Origin: Euryarchaeota archaeon UBA501
Lineage (GTDB): Archaea > Thermoplasmatota > Poseidoniia > Poseidoniales > Thalassarchaeaceae
Direction of reading: 5' to 3'
DNA: 12,400 bases
NCBI GenBank assembly: GCA_002505685.1
Contig: DAVT01000139.1
Location: forward strand, 1-12,400
Part shown: positions 1-6,906 of the stretch, piece after piece
Layout: every line of letters begins with the position of its first letter
Position numbering within the stretch: the first letter of the stretch is position 1
Notes under the pieces: model-generated
Seen by the model: the letters and a program-made list of their open reading frames with translations, nothing else
Database searches by the model: none
What the model was told of the DNA's origin: nothing
Made by a program: the position numbers and the translations under genes

Positions 1-1872
1 CAATCAGGTCCTGCATGGTCCATACGGGCCCAACTTCTCAAAGATGAACCGGGCCGCTTGGAAGAAGCCCTGAAAGCCATAGTGCATGCAGTCGCCCTCG
101 GAGAACCTCAAGATATATTGAAGGCAGAATTACTTGAAGCACTCGAACGTGCAGATGAAGCCAAACAATCACTTATTGAAGCCTTGGAAAAGCAGCCCGA
201 AAATGCTGAAATCAGGGCTCAACTAGTGTTGTTGCACCACCAAGATGGAAACCCTGAGGCTGCATTTGAGATACTTGCAGAAGCTCCGGCTGGTGCATGG
301 AGTGGCCCAGCACTCTACATTCAGAAGGGCCGTTTAATTCTCGCTGAGGCAGACAGATACCGAGATGGGACCGGCGATAAAGACCGGGAATTACTTTCAG
401 AAGCAGACATTGCATTTGAGGCCGCACTTGAAGCCGATAGAGAAAGTGGCGTGGCATGGCTTGGGAAGGCCAGAATACAGAGAATGCTACAGGACCTTTC
501 TGAGGCCCAGATTTCTCTAGCGCGAGCCCGTAGATTACTACCTGATGAGCCATTAATCGCTGCTGAAGAAGCACTTCTTGCACTTGATAGCAATGATGTT
601 GATGCCGCAGCCAGACTCATCTCTGAAGCACAAGTTCTTGAAAGAGATTCATTGGTAATTGATTACGTTAAGGGCGTAGTCGCTGCCAGAAGAGGAGACA
701 TGGTCGAGGCAAAGCGCCTATTTGATAGCGTTCTGATAGCGGATCCAAATCACGTGCGGGCCCGTTTGAATCGATGTACAACTCTGATGGTCGAACAAGA
801 TCATCATGCAGCACTAGACGATGTTGAGTTGCTACTTGAGGCCCACCCCGATTTGGACCTAGCCCGCCTACGACGCGGAGAAATCATGATGTCACTGGGT
901 GAATGGAAAGAGGCCGAGTCTAATTTCAGAGATGTATTGTCTCGCAGCGGAAAGAATCCCCACGCACTGATTCAGTTGGCAGCAGCACTAATCGCACAAG
1001 AGCGCCTTACAGAAGCCGAACAACCCCTCAATGAAGCGATTAAACTGGACGGCGAATCAGCTGAAGGATGGTATCAACGAGGCCTTCTATACGAGTCCTT
1101 TGGACAACTGAAGGGCGCCCTTTCTGATTTCGAAACGGCATCCAAACGCGACCGCCATCACATGAACGCGCTTTTGCGAATTGCAGCCATACATCACAAC
1201 AACGAGGATTGGGATGACGCCGAGGCTGCATGGAGGAACGTACTCAATGTCGAGCCGGAAAACCGGATTGCCAGAAGACGGATTCAAGATGCAATCGACG
1301 GACAGTCCGCTACTAAAAAGGCGGCAGTACTCTCATCTAATCTTGGATTGACTAGTGCAGAACTTGAAGCAGAGTCGGCTGTAACAGAAGAAATCGTAGT
1401 CGAGACTCCAGTTGAAGTTGAAGCAGCAGTCGCCGAGGAAGTTGTAGTCGAGCCTCCGGTCGAAGTCGAAGTAGCAGTTACCGAAGAGGTCGTAGTCGAG
1501 CCTCCAGTTGAAGTTGAAGTAGCAGTCACCGAGGAAGTTGAGGAAGAACAAGGGGACAGACCCAGAGGGTCAGCTATGGATTGGGTCGATGCAATTGAGG
1601 TTTACATCAACAAGCATGGAGGGGTAGTCAATCAGGACTTCAAGCGATTAGGACTCATCCCTGATGATATCACTACGGATGAACGCACTCGCATGAACCA
1701 GGAGTTGGAAAATTGTTTCACCAAACATAAGGTGAACAATTTCCGCATCTTCTATTGTTCACCTACAATTGTCGAATTAAATGAGATAAAGGCTCAATAT
1801 GAGTTGTGCGAAAACCAGCAGGACAAAGACATACAACAGGAAGACTTTGAATTTGGATTCGGTCCTCTCTGA
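1..1872 (+). CDS. TPR-repeat protein with acidic repeat linker and C-terminal domain (5' partial)
   Basis: The frame is open from base 1 with no stop, and the first codons already read like a repeat helix (WSIRAQLLKDEPGRLEEAL), so the true start lies outside the window; the TTG at 58 is probably internal. About 450 readable residues are tandem helical pairs with TPR spacing and the usual Trp/Gly/Tyr/Ala/Pro positions, clearest at codons 320-420 (AEGWYQRGLLYESFGQ...ALSDFETASK; WDDAEAAWRNVLNVEPEN). Codons 460-513 form an acidic Val/Glu/Pro linker of near-identical 16-residue units. A compact domain of about 80 residues follows (DWVDAIEVYINKHGG...NNFRIFYCSPTI), which I do not recognise. No membrane segment is visible in the part present. 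TPR arrays are protein-binding scaffolds; the partner is unknown. The thioredoxin-like gene begins 37 bases after the stop, so the two are probably co-transcribed. Confidence 0.9.
   Translation, partial: QSGPAWSIRAQLLKDEPGRLEEALKAIVHAVALGEPQDILKAELLEALERADEAKQSLIEALEKQPENAEIRAQLVLLHHQDGNPEAAFEILAEAPAGAWSGPALYIQKGRLILAEADRYRDGTGDKDRELLSEADIAFEAALEADRESGVAWLGKARIQRMLQDLSEAQISLARARRLLPDEPLIAAEEALLALDSNDVDAAARLISEAQVLERDSLVIDYVKGVVAARRGDMVEAKRLFDSVLIADPNHVRARLNRCTTLMVEQDHHAALDDVELLLEAHPDLDLARLRRGEIMMSLGEWKEAESNFRDVLSRSGKNPHALIQLAAALIAQERLTEAEQPLNEAIKLDGESAEGWYQRGLLYESFGQLKGALSDFETASKRDRHHMNALLRIAAIHHNNEDWDDAEAAWRNVLNVEPENRIARRRIQDAIDGQSATKKAAVLSSNLGLTSAELEAESAVTEEIVVETPVEVEAAVAEEVVVEPPVEVEVAVTEEVVVEPPVEVEVAVTEEVEEEQGDRPRGSAMDWVDAIEVYINKHGGVVNQDFKRLGLIPDDITTDERTRMNQELENCFTKHKVNNFRIFYCSPTIVELNEIKAQYELCENQQDKDIQQEDFEFGFGPL
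1378..1539 (+). repeat. In-frame 48-bp tandem repeat (3 full units plus a partial)
   Basis: Units at 1378-1425, 1426-1473 and 1474-1521, plus a partial at 1522-1539, each encode A-V-T/A-E-E-V-V-V-E-P/T-P-V-E-V-E-V/A. Units 2 and 3 differ by one residue but by several synonymous bases (for example gtcgaagtcgaa against gttgaagttgaa). The length is a multiple of three, so copy-number change would keep the frame. The encoded segment is an acidic, Pro-punctuated linker between the TPR array and the C-terminal domain. Confidence 0.9.
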
Positions 1873-1909
1873 AGGTGAAGTTCAAGCATCGAACCTCCGT
1901 CAGTCGATC

Positions 1910-2452
1910 ATGAGCCGAGGTTTAGAACCTGGAGATGACGCCCTACACTTTGACCTCCCCAATTCCAATCCCAATGGGCCAGAACATTGTAGCTTATCCA
2001 GCCAGATAACTGATGTTGGTTGTATCGTCATGTTCACCTGTAACCATTGTCCATACGTGATTGGCAATGAATCTAGAATCGAATCTGTAGCCTCTCGCGC
2101 GCGAGAAGAAGGGATGGGTTTTGTCGGAATCAACTCCAACGATCCAGATAACTATCCAACAGATAATTGGGACCACATGGTCAAACGCGCAACGCAAATG
2201 TCCTACCCTTATCTTCATGACTCAACCCAAGAAGTTGCCAGTGCGTGGGGCGCTGAAAGAACACCAGAATTTTATCTCCTTGATGGCAAGGGAATGATCA
2301 CATATCGAGGACGACTCGATGATTCACCCAAAGACCCCAGTCTAGCAACCACCCATGAACTGATGGACGCCATCGATGCCTTGTTGGCTGATGAGCAGCC
2401 TGAAACACCACGCACAGACAGCATCGGCTGTTCAGTCAAGTGGAAGGTGTGA
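1910..2452 (+). CDS. Thioredoxin-fold protein, AhpC/TlpA-like with CNHC motif
   Basis: A 180-residue protein of the thioredoxin-like/peroxiredoxin-like group. It has the family signature MFTCNHCPYV (Cys44 and Cys47, a CxxC redox pair), then GFVGINSNDPDNYP, PYLHDSTQEVASAWGAERTPEFYLLD with the cis-Pro region (RTPEF), YRGRLDDS, and the C-terminal SIGCSVKWKV with a third conserved Cys174. The length matches the family, which usually carries this C-terminal GC.(I/V)KWK tail. It is likely a cytoplasmic thiol-disulfide oxidoreductase or peroxidase; no signal peptide is visible. I chose ATG 1910 because family members begin just before the xxGxxAxxFxLP strand. The upstream in-frame ATG at 1799 would add 37 unrelated residues inside the TPR gene. 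The electron donor is unknown. Confidence 0.88.
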   Translation: MSRGLEPGDDALHFDLPNSNPNGPEHCSLSSQITDVGCIVMFTCNHCPYVIGNESRIESVASRAREEGMGFVGINSNDPDNYPTDNWDHMVKRATQMSYPYLHDSTQEVASAWGAERTPEFYLLDGKGMITYRGRLDDSPKDPSLATTHELMDAIDALLADEQPETPRTDSIGCSVKWKV

Positions 2453-3270
2453 GTTTGCGCTTAGGGTTGCCTGCCCGAATCTTTGCGACGATGCTCCGCA
2501 TCCTCCCACGTCGTGTGGGGGACAGAATGTGGCGCTGGTGGTACCAACGTTTGGCCAAGGCCAAAGCATGGGGGGAATTTGGTTTCATGAACTACGGGTT
2601 TATCGATAACAACCCCCCAAAATTAGAACCGGACGACGAATCAGATCGTTTGTTCATCCAACTATATCATATGAACATTCGAGATATTGAACTTGAAGGA
2701 AAACAGGTCTTGGAAGTTGGTTCAGGTAGAGGAGGTGGCGCCAGTTGGATTGCCAGAACTTACGCCCCAGCACAGTTGACTGGACTGGATTACTCGGCCG
2801 CAGCAGTGAAACTTTGTAATCGAATGTATGGTCTACAAGAGAATCTGAATTATGTTGAAGGCAATGCGATGAAATTGCCATTTGATAACGAATCTTTCGA
2901 CGTCCTATACAACGTAGAATCAAGCCATTGCTATAGCGACATGGAGGCATTCATCGCTGAGGCCTATCGGGTGTTGAAACCGGGCGGGTTTTTCGCTTGG
3001 ACAGATTTCCGCGATGAGAAGACCATGAATTCAATCCGCACCATGTTCGATAAGACCGACTTTGAGATTCTCAAAGATGCAGACATCACCCAAGAGGTAA
3101 TTCAGGCCCTAGATGAGATTAGTGAACAGAAAAAATCCCGTATCCAAAAGGGAACTGGAAAAATCATCCGTCGCAGTTTCGAGACATTTGCTGGAGTGAA
3201 AGGTACACCCATCTACGAGGCTTTTGTCAAAGGCGACATCGGCTACTATCGCTGCTTGTTACGAAAGTAA
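2449..3270 (+). CDS. Class I SAM-dependent methyltransferase (phthiotriol methyltransferase-like)
   Basis: A Rossmann-type methyltransferase of about 273 residues. SAM-binding motif I is VLEVGSGRGGG (about residues 87-97), the acidic end of strand 2 is GLDYS (about 112-116), motif II region is LPFDNESFDVL followed by NVESSHCY, and motif III is VLKPGGFFAWTDF. The GSGRGGG plus NVESSHCY combination is typical of the methyltransferase group annotated as phthiotriol/phenolphthiotriol dimycocerosate methyltransferase-like, so a lipid, quinone or other hydrophobic small-molecule substrate is plausible but unproven. The N-terminus is basic and Trp-rich (RILPRRVGDRMWRWWYQRLAK), possibly amphipathic for membrane contact. 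GTG 2449 overlaps the preceding stop (GTGA) with GGAAGG just upstream; GTG 2440 is also possible. It is translationally coupled to the thioredoxin-like gene. Confidence 0.87.
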   Translation: MSLRLGLPARIFATMLRILPRRVGDRMWRWWYQRLAKAKAWGEFGFMNYGFIDNNPPKLEPDDESDRLFIQLYHMNIRDIELEGKQVLEVGSGRGGGASWIARTYAPAQLTGLDYSAAAVKLCNRMYGLQENLNYVEGNAMKLPFDNESFDVLYNVESSHCYSDMEAFIAEAYRVLKPGGFFAWTDFRDEKTMNSIRTMFDKTDFEILKDADITQEVIQALDEISEQKKSRIQKGTGKIIRRSFETFAGVKGTPIYEAFVKGDIGYYRCLLRK

Positions 3271-3693
3271 TCAGTACTGTTCCAAAACCAATTCTGTGGT
3301 GGTACTGGCGATTTCTGCTGGCGCAGTAAGCCACATTCGATCCAATAACTCGCGTAGCCCCACAGTATCATTCACGTGTACGACAGCCACAAGGTCTGCT
3401 TCACCACTAATTTCGTAGACAGATTCAACACCGGGCCAATTTGCAAATTCTCCTGCAAGCGAACCGATCTCCACACCGGGTCCAACCTTCATGCGAATTA
3501 GGGCAGTGAGGCCAATACCAGTTTCGCGGATTGTGTACCCGCGGATGATACCATCTTCTTCCAATCGACGTACACGAGTCCGAATCGTTCTCTCGGAAAC
3601 CCCAACAACTTTTGCAAGCTCAACAAATGCTTGTCGACTGTTATCTCTTAAAGCACTCAAAATCGCCCGGTCGGTCTCATCTACACTCGCCAT
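3271..3693 (-). CDS. Lrp/AsnC family transcriptional regulator
   Basis: A 140-residue protein, the usual length for single Lrp/AsnC regulators. The N-terminal winged helix-turn-helix is DETDRAILSALRDNSRQAF, with the recognition helix around VSERTIRTRVRRLEEDGIIRGY (about residues 32-53). The C-terminal RAM/effector-binding domain shows VESVYEISGEADLVAVVHV (about 89-107) with the conserved G-x-x-D ligand-pocket motif. The family binds amino acids and forms dimers or octamers on DNA. I chose ATG 3693 because MASVDETDRAIL is the canonical family start; in-frame sequence further upstream has no homology-like features and lies in the divergent promoter region. Its stop is immediately against the methyltransferase stop (3270/3271). 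The neighbouring aminotransferase and acetyltransferases are possible targets only by proximity; self-regulation is common in the family. Confidence 0.93.
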   Translation of the reverse strand: MASVDETDRAILSALRDNSRQAFVELAKVVGVSERTIRTRVRRLEEDGIIRGYTIRETGIGLTALIRMKVGPGVEIGSLAGEFANWPGVESVYEISGEADLVAVVHVNDTVGLRELLDRMWLTAPAEIASTTTELVLEQY

Positions 3694-3761
3694 GATTCTG
3701 CGGGAGTACCCCCCCAATATGAACCCTACTCCACCGCTTTTACACAAAATACGGCAAAAAA

Positions 3762-3778
3762 TTTCCGAAAAGCGGAAA
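3762..3778. promoter_or_regulatory. Inverted repeat in divergent spacer, candidate Lrp-type operator
   Basis: TTTCCG (3762-3767) and CGGAAA (3773-3778) form a perfect 6-bp inverted repeat separated by AAAAG, in a very A/T-rich stretch. It lies between the divergent starts of the Lrp/AsnC gene (3693) and the unknown gene (3812). A TATA-like TTCATATT (minus strand, 3717-3724) sits about 25-30 bases before the regulator ATG, consistent with a leaderless archaeal promoter. Binding by the adjacent regulator is inference from position and symmetry. Confidence 0.35.
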
Positions 3779-3811
3779 AAACCAAACGTTTTTTTTGTAA
3801 GCACAGGAATC

Positions 3812-4285
3812 GTGTCCTTCATAGGTGGTTGGCGTTTCGATGGTGTTGTGACGACCGAATCGGCGTATTCGCCCGAGCGTCTCCAAGCGTTCCTTGACTC
3901 AGTAGCATCCTTGTCTTTGGAACACAAACTACGCGAATGGTACAATGTTGAAGTGGCGGCAGCAATCGATGGTTGCAAGATCCATGGGCATGAGGTCAAT
4001 TCAGATTCTGGATCCTCACTATTGTTCTTGAACAAGAGCGCAGTTTTGTGTGTTCCAAAGAAGGGTCACATAGCCCACTATCCTCGCCACTTAATCCACT
4101 GTTTTGTCGATGATTTCAGACACAATGGAGAAAACGAAGACGGACTGGTCATGCGCGCTGAGTTATTCAGCATCTCTCCAAGCGAAGAGCAGTTGGCTTG
4201 GGAGGTCAAGTGTCGATCTGAGCGAGACGTCCCCGAGGTCCAATCAAGTGTCTCCCGATGGCTGCAATGGCTCAACGAAGAATAG
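3812..4285 (+). CDS. Hypothetical protein, 157 residues, unrecognised
   Basis: I do not recognise this family. The frame is open far upstream, but the codons before 3812 run across the Lrp/AsnC gene on the other strand and a poly-T tract, so GTG 3812 (MSFIGGWRFDGVVTTESAYS) with AGGA three bases upstream is the most sensible start. The protein is soluble-looking, with no membrane segment. It begins with a 'W-R-F-D-G-V' strand, then a helix (PERLQAFLDSVASLSLEHKLREWY), central strands with GCKIHGHEV and KSAVLCVPKKGHIAHYP, an HLIHCFVDDF strand, and a C-terminal helix rich in Trp/Glu (SSVSRWLQWLNEE). It has three Cys and several His residues but no clear metal motif. Enolase starts 47 bases downstream on the same strand, so co-transcription is possible. 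Confidence 0.7.
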   Translation: MSFIGGWRFDGVVTTESAYSPERLQAFLDSVASLSLEHKLREWYNVEVAAAIDGCKIHGHEVNSDSGSSLLFLNKSAVLCVPKKGHIAHYPRHLIHCFVDDFRHNGENEDGLVMRAELFSISPSEEQLAWEVKCRSERDVPEVQSSVSRWLQWLNEE

Positions 4286-4298
4286 CGTCACATTGACG
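4286..4298. repeat. Short inverted repeat CGTCA-CAT-TGACG before enolase
   Basis: A perfect 5-bp inverted repeat with a 3-base spacer starts directly after the TAG stop of the 157-residue gene, 34 bases before the enolase ATG. It could be a small operator or weak hairpin; such short repeats are often chance. The enolase Shine-Dalgarno (GAGGG, 4323-4327) lies downstream of it. Confidence 0.3.
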
Positions 4299-4332
4299 GT
4301 GTGCCTTCACTCAGGGCTACTTGAGGGACACA

Positions 4333-5586
4333 ATGTCTTACTACATTAGCGGCCTTGAAGCTCGGATGATTCTAGATAGCCGGGGGAATCCAACCGTCGA
4401 AGTGGATTGTTATGTGGATGGTGCACTGAGGGGGCGCGCAGCGGTACCCAGTGGAGCCAGCACCGGTAGCCATGAAGCCGTAGAACTTCGTGATGGAGAG
4501 ATGAATCGGTGGATGGGTAAAGGCGTTGAAGGTGCCGTGACCAATGTAGTAGAGAGAATTCAAGATGCTTTGGTTGGACTACCTGTTGATAATCAACGGG
4601 TTCTCGATGAGATAATGATTGAAATGGATGAAACGGGTAACAAAGCAAACCTAGGTGCGAACGCGACATTGGGGACTAGTTTGGCGTGCCTGCACGCTGC
4701 AGCAAACGTCCACCAACTACCACTGTGGCGCTACTTGGGAGGCCTTTCTGGTGGAAGCCTTCCAGTCCCTATGATGAATATTCTCAACGGTGGCGCTCAC
4801 GCTGCCTCAAACGTTGATGTCCAAGAATTCATGGTCATACCTCATGGATTCGATTTCTTCCCTGAAGCACTTCGAGCCGGTGTCGAAACTTACCACTCTC
4901 TCAAATCAGTCCTGAAAGAAAAGGGCCTGCTAGGTGGGGTGGGCGATGAAGGGGGGTTTGCACCAAACCTTCCAAAGAACGAAGAAGGCCTTGCATTATT
5001 GGTTCAAGCGATTGAGCGAGCAGGCTATTCCCCTGGAGACCAAATGTCGATTGCATTGGATGTAGCCGCACAAGAATTCCATCATGCAGATGGATACCAC
5101 ATCGATGGACGAGTCATTGATGGAGAGGCACTCGGAGAGATGTACGGAAGTTGGATCGACGAATACCCCATTGTGTCAATTGAAGATGCGTTTGGAGAAG
5201 ACGACTGGTCCAGTTGGTCTCGCTTCACCAAACAAGATGGGCACCGAGTTCAGGTCGTTGGAGACGATCTTTTCGTGACCAACATGGAACGCCTTTCCGA
5301 GGGTATTGAGGTGTGTGCAGCCAACGCCATTCTCATCAAACCCAACCAAATTGGCACTGTGACAGAAACACTAGAATGCATCGAAATGGCCAAGGAAAAT
5401 GGAATGGGGACGGTGATTTCCCACCGCTCTGGAGAAACCAGTGACGACACCATCGCTGATATCGCAGTCGGGACACGTGCGGGCCAAATCAAGACGGGGG
5501 CACCAGCTCGAAGCGATCGTACTGCCAAGTACAATCAATTGCTGAGAATTGCTGAAGAGTGCGAAGAGTATACACAACTCTACTAA
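4333..5586 (+). CDS. eno: Enolase (phosphopyruvate hydratase)
   Basis: A 417-residue enolase, normal length and complete. It converts 2-phosphoglycerate to phosphoenolpyruvate in cytoplasmic glycolysis/gluconeogenesis. Visible family motifs: LDSRGNPTVEV near the N-terminus; the mobile loop SGASTGSHEAVELRDG (about 40-55); GGAHASNV-like region with His156; DVQEFM with Glu165; GVGDEGGFAPNL with the catalytic acid Glu206; metal ligands Asp243 (ALDVA), Glu284 (SIEDAF) and Asp311 (VGDDLF); the catalytic base Lys336 in LIKPNQIGT; SHRSGET (His364-Arg365-Ser366); and IKTGAP (Lys387). All key residues are intact. I chose ATG 4333 over TTG 4321 because MSYYISGLEARMILDSRGNP fits the family and GAGGG (4323-4327) is well spaced. 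The stop overlaps the convergent aminotransferase stop by four bases. Confidence 0.98.
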   Translation: MSYYISGLEARMILDSRGNPTVEVDCYVDGALRGRAAVPSGASTGSHEAVELRDGEMNRWMGKGVEGAVTNVVERIQDALVGLPVDNQRVLDEIMIEMDETGNKANLGANATLGTSLACLHAAANVHQLPLWRYLGGLSGGSLPVPMMNILNGGAHAASNVDVQEFMVIPHGFDFFPEALRAGVETYHSLKSVLKEKGLLGGVGDEGGFAPNLPKNEEGLALLVQAIERAGYSPGDQMSIALDVAAQEFHHADGYHIDGRVIDGEALGEMYGSWIDEYPIVSIEDAFGEDDWSSWSRFTKQDGHRVQVVGDDLFVTNMERLSEGIEVCAANAILIKPNQIGTVTETLECIEMAKENGMGTVISHRSGETSDDTIADIAVGTRAGQIKTGAPARSDRTAKYNQLLRIAEECEEYTQLY

Positions 5587-6728
5587 TCCAACCACGCCTG
5601 TAATCTTTGGATTCCTTCGCGAATCACATCATCATCGGCTGCATAGGAAAGGCGAATGTAACCCTCGCCACCAGGTAGGGAATCCAATGGAATCACTTGG
5701 ACCAATGCTTCATCCATGGCCCGCTTTGCGAATGTAGTGGCATCCATACCCGTGCCGCGAATGTCAACCATCACGTAGAATGCCCCCTCGGGTTCACTTG
5801 CACTAAGGGAAGGAATGTCTTCGAGTAGTTCGAGCATCAATTCCCTTCTGCGGACATATTCATGTCGGAACTTTTCAACAGAACTCCAATCCCTTGCTGC
5901 CAATTCGGCTGCGGGCATCAGGAATGAGGGGATGTGTGAACAAGTGTTGCCTTGTAGACGACCCACGGTTTTCGCAACGTGCGTCGGTGCTGCAAATACT
6001 CCAATTCGCCATCCAGTCATGGCATGCGTCTTACTTGGGCCGGTGATAGTGAGTGTCCGTTCAAATCCACCCAATACAGATGCAGGCGCAATATATTCGG
6101 TATCATTCCAAATTAATTCAGTGTAAATCTCATCGGATATAATCCACAAATCATGCTCAATAGCCAACTCTACAATTCCAATCATTTCTTCAGCTGTGTA
6201 TACTGCTCCAGTAGGATTATTCGGGCTATTGACAAGAATTGCACTCGTTTTGTCAGTAATCGCATCTCGAATTTGCTCTAGATTCGGATGGAAGGACGGC
6301 GCTTCACAGTGCACGAAAACAGGTTTGGCACCAACCAATTCGACTTGTTCAGCATGGGTCGGCCAGCAAGGGGCCAACAAGATCACTTCATCATCATCTT
6401 GAGCAGCGACCATGAAGGCATACAACAACGCTTGTTTGGCCCCAGGGGTGATTACAATCCCTTCATCTTCTACAGGTATCTTCCACCGTGAACGAAGATG
6501 TGAGGCCCAAGCCGTACAGAGTTCTTCACGACCTTCACCTCTTGTGTAATGTGTATCTCCTCCCAGTAAGGCCTTCGTGGCAGCCTCTGAGATGTTCTTC
6601 GGCGTGTTGAATCCAGGCTCCCCGACAGTGAGTCGAACAACACCCTCTGGAGGAGGGGAGAGAAACGCCTTGAATCCCCCTTTGAGCCGAAATAAGTGGT
6701 CTGGAATGTCCGGCATGGTCCCACCCAT
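5583..6728 (-). CDS. Class I/II PLP-dependent aminotransferase (aspartate aminotransferase-like)
   Basis: A 381-residue fold-type I aminotransferase. Motifs in order: LTVGEPGFNTP (substrate loop), GDTHYTRGEG, ITPGAKQALLYAF (PLP phosphate region), SPNNPTGAVY with the PLP-ring Asn171, IISDEIYTELIW with Asp199 and Tyr202, the PLP Schiff-base lysine in GPSKTHAMTGWRIG (Lys233) followed by Arg241, and the C-terminal YIRLSYA carrying the carboxylate-binding Arg. The group includes aspartate, aromatic and other 2-oxoacid aminotransferases; the exact substrate cannot be read from sequence, aspartate being the usual default. An alternative start is ATG 6716 (MPDIPDHLF), which would remove four residues. 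The stop overlaps the enolase stop in a tail-to-tail arrangement. The upstream spacer is shared with a divergent tRNA gene. Confidence 0.93.
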   Translation of the reverse strand: MGGTMPDIPDHLFRLKGGFKAFLSPPPEGVVRLTVGEPGFNTPKNISEAATKALLGGDTHYTRGEGREELCTAWASHLRSRWKIPVEDEGIVITPGAKQALLYAFMVAAQDDDEVILLAPCWPTHAEQVELVGAKPVFVHCEAPSFHPNLEQIRDAITDKTSAILVNSPNNPTGAVYTAEEMIGIVELAIEHDLWIISDEIYTELIWNDTEYIAPASVLGGFERTLTITGPSKTHAMTGWRIGVFAAPTHVAKTVGRLQGNTCSHIPSFLMPAAELAARDWSSVEKFRHEYVRRRELMLELLEDIPSLSASEPEGAFYVMVDIRGTGMDATTFAKRAMDEALVQVIPLDSLPGGEGYIRLSYAADDDVIREGIQRLQAWLD

Positions 6729-6744
6729 TGCCCCTACGGGGCAA
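6728..6744 (-). promoter_or_regulatory. Inverted repeat at the aminotransferase start
   Basis: TTGCCCC-TAC-GGGGCAA is a perfect 7-bp inverted repeat with a 3-base spacer. On the minus strand the last base of the repeat is the A of the ATG at 6728. In a leadered transcript it would place the first start codon at the base of a GC-rich stem, or it may be a DNA operator in the divergent aminotransferase/tRNA spacer. If it hinders initiation, ATG 6716 would be the working start. Confidence 0.4.
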
Positions 6745-6829
6745 GTAATCCACGCGCCAATTCGTCTTGAATGTGATGGATTCTTTCATGCGTGACACTT
6801 GAATAGCGCATGCTCGTCGGCGAATCCCT

Positions 6830-6906
6830 GCACAGATAGCAAAGCCCGGTTACGCGATGGACTGCAAATCCATTTTACAGGGGTTCGAATCCCCTTCTGT
6901 GCTCCA
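6830..6906 (+). tRNA. tRNA-Cys (anticodon GCA), CCA encoded
   Basis: A full cloverleaf can be drawn. The acceptor stem GCACAGA (6830-6836) pairs with TCTGTGC (6896-6902). T8-A9 is followed by the D-arm 6839-6855 (GC/GC closing pairs, A-C mismatch at the third pair, GG in the loop). The anticodon stem ATGGA/TCCAT (6857-6861, 6869-6873) encloses CTGCAAA with anticodon GCA at 6864-6866. The variable loop is five bases. The T-arm AGGGG-TTCGAAT-CCCCT is at 6879-6895. Discriminator T73 (6903) is the known Cys identity base, and CCA (6904-6906) is encoded. No intron is present. A weak AT-rich box (CTTGAATA) lies about 25-30 bases upstream. The 3' end touches the stop codon of the convergent acetyltransferase gene. 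Confidence 0.97.

Noticed and set aside
1284..1551. Antisense open frames rich in Ser/Thr or Phe/Asn
   Set aside because: They are the complement of the 48-bp acidic repeat in the TPR gene; low-complexity shadows.
3268..3273. Abutting convergent stops as a special arrangement
   Set aside because: Three convergent pairs here are packed this tightly (3270/3271, 5583-5586, 11022/11041); it looks like general genome compaction rather than a special signal.
3491..3811. Extended N-terminus of the 157-residue gene across the Lrp-type gene
   Set aside because: The extension is antisense to a well-conserved regulator and then reads through a poly-A/poly-T promoter region.
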